Source: Hyphomicrobiaceae bacterium (GTDB taxonomy: Bacteria; Pseudomonadota; Alphaproteobacteria; Rhizobiales; Devosiaceae). Taken from it: a stretch of DNA of 64,000 bases. The DNA lies in assembly GCA_020638065.1 (NCBI GenBank), contig JACKJG010000004.1, forward strand, positions 193,302-257,301, given 5' to 3'. The notes beneath the pieces were generated by a model. That model had not been told where the DNA came from and did no database searches. It saw only the letters and a list, made by a program, of their open reading frames with translations. Both the position numbers and the translations under genes were made by a program. Of this stretch, positions 18,964-30,200 are shown piece by piece (position 1 is the stretch's first letter; the number at the start of each line of letters is the position of its first letter).

Positions 18964-20406
18964 ATGACCCAACGCTCCCTCGTCTGGTTTCGTCAGGATC
19001 TGCGCATCAGCGACAATCCCGCTTTGGCGGCCGCGTCACATGCCGGGGAAATTCTCCCGGTCTATATTCTCGATGACGAAGGCGCCGGCGAATGGGCCGT
19101 CGGCGCGGCGTCGCGCGTTTGGCTGCATCACGCACTGGTGGACCTCGACAAGAGTCTGGGCGGCGGACTTCAGCTTTTTCGAGGCGAAGCCGAACACATG
19201 CTGCCCGAAATCGTTGCGGAATTCGGCATTTCTGAAGTTCACTGGAATCGCTGCTATGAGCCCTGGCGCGTCGCACGCGACACGCGCATCAAGGCCAGCC
19301 TTTCTCGACTTGGAACGAACGTCCATTCCCACAATGCCTCGTTGCTCTGGGAACCATGGACCATCCGAAAACCCGACAAGACACCCTACAAGGTCTTCAC
19401 GCCCTTCTACAAAAAGGGGTGTCTCAACGGCCCGGCCCCGCGCCCGCCGCTGCCAGAACCCAACCATCTGAAAATCATCAAGGATCGTGCCTCGGCCTCC
19501 ACCCAACTGGACGATTTGGGCCTGCTGCCGAAACGCGACTGGCACAAGACGATGATGCAATCCTGGCAGGCGACCGAAGCCGGCGCGCGAGACCGGCTCC
19601 AAACCTTCCTCGACACGCGATTGCCCGACTACGCCGGAGGCCGAGACGCGCCGGCCAAAGAGGCCACTTCGCGCCTTTCGCCCTACCTCCATTTCGGTCA
19701 GATCTCGCCGCGTCAAATCTGGCACGCCCTCGAAACGCTGGAACCTGACCGGAACAGCGAACGCTTCCGGACAGAACTGGCCTGGCGGGAATTCTCTTAT
19801 GCCCTGTTGCATGACAACCCCACCCTGCCGGAAAAGAACCTGCAATCCCGGTTTGATGGATTTCCCTGGCGGTCAGACTACGAAGCGGATTTCGAGGCCT
19901 GGAAACGCGGAATGACCGGCATTCCCATTGTCGATGCCGGCATGCGCGAACTCTGGCAAACCGGACATATGCACAACCGGGTGCGCATGATCACCGCCTC
20001 GTTTCTGGTCAAGAACCTTCTGATTGATTGGCGGCTCGGCGAAAAATGGTTTTGGGACACCTTGGTCGACGCCGACCTCGCCAACAATTCCGCAAGCTGG
20101 CAATGGGTGGCCGGTTCCGGTGCCGATGCCGCGCCTTATTTTCGCATTTTCAACCCGGTGCTACAGGCAGCCAAATTCGATCCCAAGGGCGAATACATCA
20201 GGGCCTTCGTGCCAGAATTGGCAAACCTCGAACCTCCCCATCTGTTCGATCCGGGCACCGCGCCGGCCAAGGTCCTCGAAAAGGCAAGCATCGTGCTCGG
20301 ATCAACCTATCCGCGAGCCATCGTCGACCTGAAGCAAAGCAGAGAACGCGCGCTTGAGGGTTATGCAGGCATGCGCGGCAATGGCCATGCGAAAACGGAG
20401 CTCTGA
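18964..20406 (+). CDS. phrB: Deoxyribodipyrimidine photolyase (class I CPD type)
   Basis: Blue-light-dependent repair of cyclobutane pyrimidine dimers; 480 residues, cytosolic, FAD-containing. The N-terminal alpha/beta domain begins LVWFRQDLRISDNPAL, typical for the antenna-binding domain. The FAD domain shows TSRLSPYLHFGQISPRQIW, ELAWREFSYALLHDNP, PIVDAGMRELWQTGHMHNR, VRMITASFLVKNLLIDWR, DADLANNSASWQWVAGSG and DAAPYFRIFNP, the classical photolyase/cryptochrome core including the FAD-contacting Asn of the DxNNxxSWQW region. The frame is open to 18841, but ATG 18964 is where the photolyase fold begins. It follows the acyltransferase-like gene by 31 bases. Confidence 0.95.
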   Translation: MTQRSLVWFRQDLRISDNPALAAASHAGEILPVYILDDEGAGEWAVGAASRVWLHHALVDLDKSLGGGLQLFRGEAEHMLPEIVAEFGISEVHWNRCYEPWRVARDTRIKASLSRLGTNVHSHNASLLWEPWTIRKPDKTPYKVFTPFYKKGCLNGPAPRPPLPEPNHLKIIKDRASASTQLDDLGLLPKRDWHKTMMQSWQATEAGARDRLQTFLDTRLPDYAGGRDAPAKEATSRLSPYLHFGQISPRQIWHALETLEPDRNSERFRTELAWREFSYALLHDNPTLPEKNLQSRFDGFPWRSDYEADFEAWKRGMTGIPIVDAGMRELWQTGHMHNRVRMITASFLVKNLLIDWRLGEKWFWDTLVDADLANNSASWQWVAGSGADAAPYFRIFNPVLQAAKFDPKGEYIRAFVPELANLEPPHLFDPGTAPAKVLEKASIVLGSTYPRAIVDLKQSRERALEGYAGMRGNGHAKTEL

Positions 20407-20450
20407 TCTGGTTGAAACCTGCAACATTCGCGTGCCCGACTACGCGCAAC

Positions 20451-20468
20451 TTGTAAACTAATTTACAA
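20451..20468. promoter_or_regulatory. Palindromic operator candidate upstream of prpE
   Basis: TTGTAAACTAATTTACAA is a perfect inverted repeat with 7-base arms (TTGTAAA / TTTACAA) around CTAA, 162 bases before the prpE start. It resembles in style the TTTGCAAA-type sites used by short-chain acyl-CoA responsive regulators, but the central bases differ, so assignment to a regulator is not possible. It is located in the otherwise gene-free 20407-20629. Confidence 0.5.
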
Positions 20469-20629
20469 ATTCCTTCCGCTTGCAGCAAGAACCGGCAAAC
20501 CTTCCGGTTTTCGCCTGATTTGACTTGACCAATTGTCGCAATTGCGGCGCTATTGTTGCCATATATTGATTGCACCGCTAAACCGCAAAAATGCAACATG
20601 TGCGTGCAATTTGAGGGGGAATCGCTGCC

Positions 20630-22567
20630 ATGAATGATCAAAATCCGGAAATTCAAAGCCGCTACCACGACGTCTACTCGTCGTGGAAAAGAGATCCCGA
20701 AAGCTTCTGGCTGGAATGTGCCAGGGATATCGACTGGGTGTCCGCGCCTGTAAATGCTTTTGACAAATCCATGGGAGCATACGGGCGTTGGTTTCCCGAT
20801 GCCACCTGCAACACCTGTTATAACGCAGTCGATCGGCACGTCGAGAATGGCCGCGCCGATCAGGTCGCCATCATCTATGACAGCCCCGTCACCGGCGCAA
20901 AGCGCACTTACACCTACGCGGAACTGAAGCAGGAAGTCGAAGCCCTTGCCGCCGTGCTGCGCGACCATGGGGTGGAAAAGGGCGACCGCGTTCTCATCTA
21001 CATGCCGATGGTTCCCGAGGCCGTGTTCGCCATGCTGGCATCCGCCCGCCTCGGGGCGATCCACTCGGTCGTTTTCGGCGGCTTCGCAGCGCATGAATTG
21101 CAGACCCGCATCGAGGATTCCAACCCCAAAGTCATCGTCGCGGCCTCCTGCGGCATCGAGCCGTCCCGCATCGTGCCCTACAAGCCCATGCTCGACGCAG
21201 CCATCGAGCATTCGTCGAAAAAGCCTGACGCCTGCATTATTCTGCAGCGTGAACAGCATCCCTGCGATCTCATTGACGGGCGGGATTTCGACATGGCGGC
21301 GGATGTGGCTGCCCACAAATCGGCCGGAACCCAGGTTCCCTGCACCACCGTCAAGGCGACTGACCCGCTCTACATTCTCTACACGTCAGGCACGACCGGC
21401 CAGCCCAAGGGCGTCGTCCGCGACAATGGCGGCCATATGGTTGCTCTCAACTGGACGATGGGCGCGATCTATGGCGTCGAACCCGGCGAGGTTTATTGGG
21501 CGGCATCCGACGTCGGCTGGGTGGTTGGCCATTCCTACATCGTCTATGGACCGCTCCTGAAAGGCTGCACGACCATTGTTTTCGAAGGCAAACCGGTCGG
21601 CACGCCCGACCCGGGCACCTTCTGGCGCGTGATCGATGAGCACAAGGTGGTCGCGCTTTTCACAGCACCGACCGCTTTCCGGGCCATCAAGAAGGAAGAC
21701 CCGGAGGCGACCTATCTGCCCAAGTACGATATTTCCAGCCTCAGAACCCTGTTTCTGGCCGGCGAACGCGCCGATCCGGACACAATCATCTGGGCGCGTG
21801 AAAAGCTCAGCGTCCCGGTGATCGATCATTGGTGGCAGACCGAGACCGCATGGACCATTGCCGGCAACCCCGTCGGCCTTGGCGCGCTGCCGGTCAAGCT
21901 CGGCTCACCAACGGTTGCCATGCCCGGTTATGACATCCAGGTGCTCGACGATGCCGGCCATGAAGTGCCCGCCGGCACGCTGGGCAATATCGTCGTCAAA
22001 CTGCCGCTGGCGCCGGGCAACCTGCCGACCCTCTGGAACGCCGACGAACGCTTCAAGGATGCCTATCTCGCTGAATTCCCCGGCTATTACAAAACCGCTG
22101 ACGCCGGCATCGTCGATGAAGATGGCTACGTTTTTGTCATGTCGCGTACCGACGACATCATCAACGTCGCCGGCCATCGCCTCTCGACCGGCGCGATGGA
22201 GGAGGTGCTGGCAGCCCACAAGGATGTCGCCGAATGCGCCGTCATCGGCATCGCCGATGCGCTCAAGGGTCAGACGCCCCTCGGTCTCGTTGTGCTCAAA
22301 TCAGGCGCCGACCGCGACGAGATGGAACTCGAAAAGGAGCTGATCGCGGCGGTACGAGGCGAGATCGGTCCCGTCGCAGCGTTCCGCACGGCGCTGATCG
22401 TGCAGCGCCTGCCCAAGACCCGCTCCGGCAAGATCCTGCGCGGCACCATTCAGAAGATCGCTGACGGGATGGAATGGAAAATGCCCGCAACCATAGATGA
22501 TCCGGCCATTCTCGAGGAAATCACGGCGGCGCTGGCACGCCGCAAGATCGGTGCCACTGCCGCCTGA
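20630..22567 (+). CDS. prpE: Propionyl-CoA synthetase (propionate-CoA ligase)
   Basis: Activates propionate with ATP and CoA to propionyl-CoA via an acyl-adenylate; cytosolic, 645 residues. The acetyl-CoA-synthetase-type N-terminus has the RYHDVYSSWKRDPESFW opening that is typical of PrpE. The phosphate loop is YTSGTTGQPKGVV, followed by SDVGWVVGHSYIVYGPLL, the adenylate motif DHWWQTETAW, the hinge YVFVMSRTDDIINVAGHR and the C-terminal catalytic lysine motif RSGKILRGT. ATG 20630 is preceded by GAGGGGGA. It stands alone: no prpB, C or D genes are adjacent, so the propionyl-CoA probably enters the methylmalonyl-CoA route or another locus. Confidence 0.92.
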   Translation: MNDQNPEIQSRYHDVYSSWKRDPESFWLECARDIDWVSAPVNAFDKSMGAYGRWFPDATCNTCYNAVDRHVENGRADQVAIIYDSPVTGAKRTYTYAELKQEVEALAAVLRDHGVEKGDRVLIYMPMVPEAVFAMLASARLGAIHSVVFGGFAAHELQTRIEDSNPKVIVAASCGIEPSRIVPYKPMLDAAIEHSSKKPDACIILQREQHPCDLIDGRDFDMAADVAAHKSAGTQVPCTTVKATDPLYILYTSGTTGQPKGVVRDNGGHMVALNWTMGAIYGVEPGEVYWAASDVGWVVGHSYIVYGPLLKGCTTIVFEGKPVGTPDPGTFWRVIDEHKVVALFTAPTAFRAIKKEDPEATYLPKYDISSLRTLFLAGERADPDTIIWAREKLSVPVIDHWWQTETAWTIAGNPVGLGALPVKLGSPTVAMPGYDIQVLDDAGHEVPAGTLGNIVVKLPLAPGNLPTLWNADERFKDAYLAEFPGYYKTADAGIVDEDGYVFVMSRTDDIINVAGHRLSTGAMEEVLAAHKDVAECAVIGIADALKGQTPLGLVVLKSGADRDEMELEKELIAAVRGEIGPVAAFRTALIVQRLPKTRSGKILRGTIQKIADGMEWKMPATIDDPAILEEITAALARRKIGATAA

Positions 22568-22610
22568 TCTTCGAAGCGGTTACCCTCTCGCTTCGCCGTC
22601 ATTGACGTTC

Positions 22611-22635
22611 GCCCCCGGAGTACATCTTCGGGGGC
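22611..22635 (+). terminator. Hairpin after prpE
   Basis: GCCCCCG (22611-22617) pairs with CGGGGGC (22629-22635) over an 11-base loop, 44 bases after the prpE stop. No T tract follows, so it is either an imperfect intrinsic terminator or a 3'-end stabilising structure. Confidence 0.45.
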
Positions 22636-22696
22636 AGGTTCATTGTGCCATGGAAATCGTCAGACTTAACGCGCTGCCAGATGCACGTACCTCAAC

Positions 22697-22724
22697 TATT
22701 TACATGAATTAACTTATGTAAATA
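22697..22724. promoter_or_regulatory. 9-base inverted repeat upstream of the tolC-like gene
   Basis: TATTTACAT (22697-22705) and ATGTAAATA (22716-22724) are exact reverse complements separated by ten AT-rich bases, about 110 bases before the tolC-like start. A palindrome of this size in the only AT-rich stretch of the region suggests a regulator site controlling the secretion/adhesin locus. Confidence 0.45.
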
Positions 22725-22743
22725 AACCACTAACCTTCTGATT

Positions 22744-22758
22744 TTAAGTCAAAATTAA
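22744..22758 (+). promoter_or_regulatory. CtrA-like site upstream of the tolC-like gene
   Basis: TTAA-GTCAAAA-TTAA exactly fits the TTAA-N7-TTAA spacing recognised by the alphaproteobacterial cell-cycle regulator CtrA, and a further TTAAC lies at 22761. It is 76 bases before the start of the first gene of the adhesin secretion locus. AT-rich four-base boxes arise by chance fairly easily, so this is a candidate only. Confidence 0.4.
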
Positions 22759-22833
22759 GGTTAACAGCCCATGAATAACGGTGAGTGACTCGCCATAGGT
22801 GTGTCTTGTCGTGATTGCGTTGGGTTGCGTTTG

Positions 22834-24162
22834 ATGAAGTACGGCCTGCCCTCTTCCGGTCCCCTGCTCGCCGGTGCCATGCGCACGGCGGTGGCGGCGG
22901 CTGTTTTGGTGGCACTGGCGGGTTGCGCGTCCAACCGCACCGCACCGCCGTTGAGCTACGGCAATCCGGCCCAGCAAAGCGTCATATCCAATCCCGCGCT
23001 GCTGGCGGCCGGCGAACGAATCAATCAGGCACAATCAGGCGAAGTCATCGCCGCCGCAGACATGCTGCCCGATGTCTCGCTCTCTGCAAACGCAACCGCC
23101 TATGTCACCGATGACCTGACCCCCGTGGCCCGCACCGATTCCGCAGAACTGGCGCTAGGTATCTCCCTGCCGGTGATCAGATCGCTGGCGGCCGTACGCG
23201 GGCTCAAAGCCGCCCAGTTGAACACCGCCGCCGAAAAGGCCGCGTTCGAGGCCGAGAAAGCAGATCTGATCCTCGAAATCGTGACCGCGATTGCGGAGCT
23301 CGACCGCGCCCGCCGGGTTGCCGAGCTTCGTTCAGAGGCCTTCAGCAATCTGCGCAGTTTCTACACCGATCAGCGCCGCCTGCTCCAGACGGGCACCATC
23401 TCGGCAACCGACCTTCAACAAATTCAGGCGCGCATCGCTCAGGCCGAAGCCACCCTATTGCGGGCTAATGCCGACCGCTCGGCCGCGGAGGCAAAGCTCG
23501 CCTCTCTCGGCCTGTCACCCAGCCAGCAGTTCCAACTCGTCGACGCGGCGTCTCACCTCCCCTCAAACGAAGCCGAGACGCTGGCGCTGGCCAAGGCCTC
23601 AAACCCGAAGATTCGTGAAGCCGGCCTGCGCCATCAAAGCGCCGAACAGAACATCGCCGTAACGGCGGCCAGCCTCGGTCCGGACCTCAATGTCTCGCTC
23701 AACATGGGCACGAACCGCACCGACTATTTGGGTGGAGCGGCCGTGACCAATCAGAACGTCAATCTCGGTTTCGGTCTCAACGTTCCGCTTTTCGACGGTG
23801 GCAGCCGCGTTTCCCAGCTTAAGCAGGAACAGTCGCACGTCCGCGAACTTGACTACGAGTCGCACGCGCTCAGCCAGAGCGTCGACGCCGACACCCGCGC
23901 AAACTGGTACAAGTTCCAGGCGGCCCGGGGTGCACTGGAATTGGCCCAGAGGCGCGCCGACATTGCCCGCGCAGCGCTGTCCGGCATTTCCGAGGCCCGC
24001 CGCATCGGGGCCAAATCCATTCAGGAAGAGCTGGCAGCCATGGACGATGTGACCGAAGCCCGCGTCGCCTATGCCAACACCAAGTACGACATCGTCACCA
24101 CCGGCCACAAGCTGCTGGCACTAACCGGTCGTATCTCCGATGCCTACGGTTTGAACGAATAG
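22834..24162 (+). CDS. TolC-family outer-membrane channel of the type I secretion system
   Basis: Trimeric outer-membrane exit duct; 442 residues. The N-terminus carries a lipoprotein-type signal ending LVALAGC-AS, so the mature protein is probably lipidated at Cys, as in some TolC-family members. The body is rich in long heptad-like helices with the two-fold internal repeat of the family (around AEKAAFEAEKADLILEIVTA and again ALSQSVDADTRANWYKF) and strand segments such as NLGFGLNVPLFDGGSR, the hallmark beta/turn of TolC proteins. ATG 22834 is chosen; ATG 22879 would give a shorter signal. It lies 84 bases upstream of the giant adhesin and very likely exports it. Confidence 0.88.
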   Translation: MKYGLPSSGPLLAGAMRTAVAAAVLVALAGCASNRTAPPLSYGNPAQQSVISNPALLAAGERINQAQSGEVIAAADMLPDVSLSANATAYVTDDLTPVARTDSAELALGISLPVIRSLAAVRGLKAAQLNTAAEKAAFEAEKADLILEIVTAIAELDRARRVAELRSEAFSNLRSFYTDQRRLLQTGTISATDLQQIQARIAQAEATLLRANADRSAAEAKLASLGLSPSQQFQLVDAASHLPSNEAETLALAKASNPKIREAGLRHQSAEQNIAVTAASLGPDLNVSLNMGTNRTDYLGGAAVTNQNVNLGFGLNVPLFDGGSRVSQLKQEQSHVRELDYESHALSQSVDADTRANWYKFQAARGALELAQRRADIARAALSGISEARRIGAKSIQEELAAMDDVTEARVAYANTKYDIVTTGHKLLALTGRISDAYGLNE

Positions 24163-24246
24163 ATTAATTCGTATTAACCGTCTTTCTCAGCCTTTTGAAA
24201 AGCCTTGTCTTCTAGGATGCCCCGGCAGTTTTGACGGTGGGCACCC

Positions 24247-27200
24247 ATGGACCTCGACGAAAACATCAATCACGACGAAGAAGAGCGCAAGAGACAACTT
24301 GCCGATCAGCCCCAGCCAAAGGCTCATCTCGAACCCACCAAGGATGCGCTCGGAAACGAGACGCTTCGACCCACAGTTCTGAACGCTGACGCGGCAGGCG
24401 CCCCGGCCGTTGCAGCCAACATTTCCAGCTTTTTTGCGTTTGATCGTGCAAGCGCCGACGATAGTGCGTCCGCACCACAACGGAACGCGAACACCTCCGA
24501 AGAACCCGCCCTGTCGCCGCAGGAACAACCGCTTCCCGCAGATCTGGACCGGCCCGAGCATATCGAAGCCGCGCCTGCCGCCATATTGCAGCGCAACCAT
24601 GCCCCGAAACCCCGGGCCGAACAGCCTGGAGATCGGCCCACTCCGCAGGAATCTCACCACGACGCCGCGCCAGCGCCCAGCATGTTCCAGACCGCCGAGG
24701 CGTCGGCTGCTTCGGGAACAGCGTTCGCCGCACAGACCGACACCAATTCAGATGACACCGAGAGCTCGGGATCAGAGCCCGGCCCTGTCGACCTCGTCAT
24801 CTCCATGCCGGACCCCGCCACCGACGAGACGCCGCAATCCTCCGATCCGGACGATGATGGCAATGACGACAAGGGCGGCGATACGGACCCGATTCAGGTC
24901 ACTATCGGCGCCATAAGCGATGTGGACAATGCCGCCAATAATGTCTCCGAACATGCCCGGATTGGCGACACTGTTGGCATTACCGCTTTTGCCGTCGACA
25001 AAAACCAAGGTGACGACGTTACCTATACGCTCTCCAACGATGCCGACGGTCTGTTTGCCATCGACCCCGTGACCGGCGAAGTCACCGTCGCCGGACCGCT
25101 GGACTTCGAAAGTGCCTCCAGTCACACCATCACCGTCACGGCAATTTCAAGCGACGGTTCCTCGACCAGCAAGAGCTTCACCGTCGGCGTCACGGGCGAG
25201 AACGACTTCGACGTCTCGCCCATTTCTGACAGTGACAAGGCGGCCAACAGCGTTGCGGAAAACGCCGCAATCGGCACGTCTGTGGGGATCACGGCCTTCG
25301 CCTCCGATGCCGATGGCACAGATTCTGTGACCTACAGTCTCGCGGACGATGCCGGCGGCCTGTTCGCCGTCGATCCGGATACCGGTGAGGTCACCGTCGC
25401 CGGTGCGCTCGATTTCGAAAGCGTCAGCAGTCACACGATCATTGTCACGGCGACCTCGAGTGACGGCTCGACTTCCAGCAAAAGCTTCACGATCGGCGTT
25501 ACGGACCAGAACGAATTTTCCGTCTCGCCGATTTCTGACACAGACAAATCGGCAAATCTGGTGGGCGAAAGCGCCTCCGTTGGCACCCCGGTGGGCATCA
25601 CCGCCTTTTCGTCGGACGCCGATGGTTCTGACAATGTCACTTATGAACTGACCGACGATGCCGGCGGCCTTTTCCAGATCGACCCGAACACCGGCGAAGT
25701 CACGGTGGCAGGTGGTCTCGATTTCGAAACCGCCAGCAGTCACACAATCATCGTCACTGCGACGTCGAGTGACGGCTCGACCACCAGCAAATCGTTCACG
25801 ATCAATGTGGCAGATGAGAACGACTTCTCCATCTCTCCCATTTCGGATTCCGATGGTTCTATCAACAATGTCGACGAGAACAGCGCCGTGGGCACCTCGG
25901 TGGGTGTGACCGCCTTTGCCTCGGATGCGGATGGCACCGATAGCGTCACTTACAGTCTCACCAACGATGCCGGCGGGCTCTTCACCATCGATGCCAATAC
26001 CGGCGAGGTCAGTGTCGCGGGCTCCCTCGATCGCGAGAGTGCGGCAAGCTACGATATCGAGGTCACCGCGACCTCGACCGATGGCAGCACCTCGACAAAG
26101 ACCTTCACCATTGCCCTCAACGACCAGGACGAGTTCGATGTCGGGCCGGTCAGTGACAGTGATGCCGGTGCCAACACATTGGCCGAAGATGCCGCTGCGG
26201 GAACCGCGGTCGGTGTTGTGGCTTCTGCAAGTGACGCCGACGCCACCACCAATGCCATCACCTATTCCGTTGATGACAGCCGCTTCACAGTCGATCCGGA
26301 CGGTACCGTTCGTGTCGCCTCCGGCGCTTCGTTCGACTACGAGACCGAGAGCTCGATCGATATCGTCGTGACCGCAACCTCGGCCGATGGCTCCTCCTCC
26401 AACCAGACCTTCACCCTCGACGTCACCGATGTGAACGAGAGCGGGGTCTCTGCGATCTCTGATAGTGACGCCACTCTGGACGCCGTCGACGAGAACAGCG
26501 CCATCGGCACCTCTGTGGGCGTGACCGCCTTTGCCTCGGATGCCGACGGCACGGACTCCGTGACCTATTCGCTGAGCAACGATGCCGGCGGGCTCTTCAC
26601 CATCGATGCCAATACCGGCGAGGTCAGTGTCGCGGGCTCCCTCGATCGCGAGACAGCGGCAAGCTACGATATCGAGGTCACCGCGACCTCGACCGATGGC
26701 AGCACCTCGACCAAGACCTTCACCATTGCCCTCAACGACCAGGACGAGTTCGATGTCGGTCCGGTCAGTGACAGCGATGCCGGCGCCAACACATTGGCCG
26801 AAGATGCCGCTGCGGGAACCGCGGTCGGTGTTGTGGCTTCTGCAAGTGACGCCGATGCCACCACCAATGCCATCACCTATTCCGTTGATGACAGCCGCTT
26901 TACCGTCGATCCGGACGGCACCGTCCGTGTCGCCTCCGGCGCCTCGTTCGACTACGAGACCGAGACCTCGATCGATATCGTCGTGACCGCAACCTCTGCC
27001 GATGGTTCCTCCTCCAACCAGACCTTCACCCTCGACGTCACCGATGTGAACGAGAGCGGGGTCTCTGCGATCTCTGATAGTGATGCCACTCTGGACGCCG
27101 TCGACGAGAACAGCGCCATCGGCACCTCTGTGGGCGTGACCGCCTTTGCCTCGGATGCCGACGGCACGGACTCCGTGACCTATTCGCTGAGCAACGATGC

Positions 27201-30200
27201 CGGCGGGCTCTTCACCATCGATGCCAATACCGGCGAGGTCAGTGTCGCGGGCTCCCTCGATCGCGAGACAGCGGCAAGCTACGATATCGAGGTCACCGCG
27301 ACCTCGACCGATGGCAGCACCTCGACCAAGACCTTCACCATTGCCCTCAACGACCAGGACGAGTTCGATGTCGGTCCGGTCAGTGACAGCGATGCCGGCG
27401 CCAACACATTGGCCGAAGATGCCGCTGCGGGAACGGCCGTCGGTGTTGTGGCTTCTGCAAGTGACGCCGACGCCACCACCAATGCCATCACCTATTCCGT
27501 TGATGACAGCCGCTTCACAGTCGATCCGGACGGTACCGTTCGTGTCGCCTCCGGCGCCTCGTTCGATTACGAGACCGAGAGCTCGATCGATATCGTCGTG
27601 ACCGCAACCTCGGCCGATGGCTCCTCCTCCAACCAGACCTTTACCCTCGACGTCACCGATGTGAACGAGAGCGGGGTCTCTGCGATCTCTGATAGTGATG
27701 CCACTCTGGACGCCGTCGACGAGAACAGCGCCATCGGCACCTCTGTGGGCGTGACCGCCTTTGCCTCGGATGCGGACGGCACCGATAGCGTCACTTACAG
27801 TCTCACCAACGATGCCGGCGGGCTCTTCACCATCGATGCCAATACCGGCGAGGTCAGTGTCGCGGGCTCCCTCGATCGCGAGAGTGCGGCAAGCTACGAT
27901 ATCGAGGTCACCGCGACCTCGACCGATGGCAGCACCTCGACCAAGACCTTCACCATTGCCCTCAACGACCAGGACGAGTTCGATGTCGGTCCGGTCAGTG
28001 ACAGCGATGCCGGCGCCAACACATTGGCCGAAGATGCCGCTGCGGGAACGGCCGTCGGTGTTGTGGCTTCCGCAAGTGACGCCGATGCCACCAACAATGC
28101 CATCACCTATTCCGTTGATGACAGCCGCTTTACCGTCGATCCGGACGGCACCGTCCGTGTCGCCTCCGGCGCCTCGTTCGACTACGAGACCGAGACCTCG
28201 ATCGATATCGTCGTGACCGCAACCTCTGCCGATGGCTCCTCCTCCAACCAGACCTTTACCCTCGACGTCACCGATGTGAACGAGAGCGGGGTCTCTGCGA
28301 TCTCTGATAGTGACGCCACTCTGGACGCCGTCGACGAGAACAGCGCCATCGGCACCTCTGTGGGCGTGACCGCCTTTGCCTCGGATGCCGACGGCACCGA
28401 TAGCGTCACTTACAGTCTCACCAACGATGCCGGCGGGCTCTTCACCATCGATGCCAATACCGGCGAGGTCAGTGTCGCGGGCTCCCTCGATCGCGAGAGT
28501 GCGGCAAGCTACGATATCGAGGTCACCGCGACCTCGACCGATGGCAGCACCTCGACCAAGACCTTCACCATTGCCCTCAACGACCAGGACGAGTTCGATG
28601 TCGGGCCGGTCAGTGACAGCGATGCCGGCGCCAACACATTGGCCGAAGATGCCGCTGCGGGAACCGCGGTCGGTGTTGTGGCTTCTGCAAGTGACGCCGA
28701 TGCCACCACCAATGCCATCACCTACTCCGTTGATGACAGCCGCTTCACTGTCGATCCGGACGGCACCGTCCGTGTCGCCTCCGGCGCCTCGTTCGACTAC
28801 GAGACCGAGACCTCGATCGATATCGTCGTGACCGCAACCTCTGCCGATGGTTCCTCCTCCAACCAGACCTTCACCCTCGACGTCACCGATGTGAACGAGA
28901 GCGGGGTCTCTGCGATCTCTGATAGTGACGCCACTCTGGACGCCGTCGACGAGAACAGCGCCATCGGCACCTCTGTGGGCGTGACCGCCTTTGCCTCGGA
29001 TGCCGACGGCACGGACTCCGTGACCTATTCGCTGAGCAACGATGCCGGCGGGCTCTTCACCATCGATGCCAATACCGGCGAGGTCAGTGTCGCGGGCTCC
29101 CTCGATCGCGAGACAGCGGCAAGCTACGATATCGAGGTCACCGCGACCTCGACCGATGGCAGCACCTCGACCAAGACCTTCACCATTGCCCTCAACGACC
29201 AGGACGAGTTCGATGTCGGGCCGGTCAGTGACAGCGATGCCGGCGCCAACACATTGGCCGAAGATGCCGCTGCGGGAACCGCGGTCGGTGTTGTGGCTTC
29301 TGCAAGTGACGCCGATGCCACCACCAATGCCATCACCTACTCCGTTGATGACAGCCGCTTCACTGTCGATCCGGACGGCACCGTCCGTGTCGCCTCCGGC
29401 GCCTCGTTCGACTACGAGACCGAGACCTCGATCGATATCGTCGTGACCGCAACCTCTGCCGATGGTTCCTCCTCCAACCAGACCTTCACCCTCGACGTCA
29501 CCGATGTGAACGAGAGCGGGGTCTCTGCGATCTCTGATAGTGACGCCACTCTGGACGCCGTCGACGAGAACAGCGCCATCGGCACCTCTGTGGGCGTGAC
29601 CGCCTTTGCCTCGGATGCCGACGGCACGGACTCCGTGACCTATTCGCTGAGCAACGATGCCGGCGGGCTCTTCACCATCGATGCCAATACCGGCGAGGTC
29701 AGTGTCGCGGGCTCCCTCGATCGCGAGAGTGCGGCAAGCTACGATATCGAGGTCACCGCGACCTCGACCGATGGCAGCACCTCGACAAAGACCTTCACCA
29801 TTGCCCTCAACGACCAGGACGAGTTCGATGTCGGGCCGGTCAGTGACAGCGATGCCGGCGCCAACACATTGGCCGAAGATGCCGCTGCGGGAACCGCGGT
29901 CGGTGTTGTGGCTTCTGCAAGTGACGCCGATGCCACCACCAATGCCATCACCTACTCCGTTGATGACAGCCGCTTCACTGTCGATCCGGACGGCACCGTC
30001 CGTGTCGCCTCCGGCGCCTCGTTCGACTACGAGACCGAGACCTCGATCGATATCGTCGTGACCGCAACCTCTGCCGATGGTTCCTCCTCCAACCAGACCT
30101 TCACCCTCGACGTCACCGATGTGAACGAGAGCGGGGTCTCTGCGATCTCTGATAGTGACGCCACTCTGGACGCCGTCGACGAGAACAGCGCCATCGGCAC

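Noticed and set aside
24163..24180. CtrA site directly upstream of the adhesin (TTAA TTCGTA TTAA)
   Set aside because: The spacing is six, not seven, bases, so it does not fit the consensus, although both half-sites are present.
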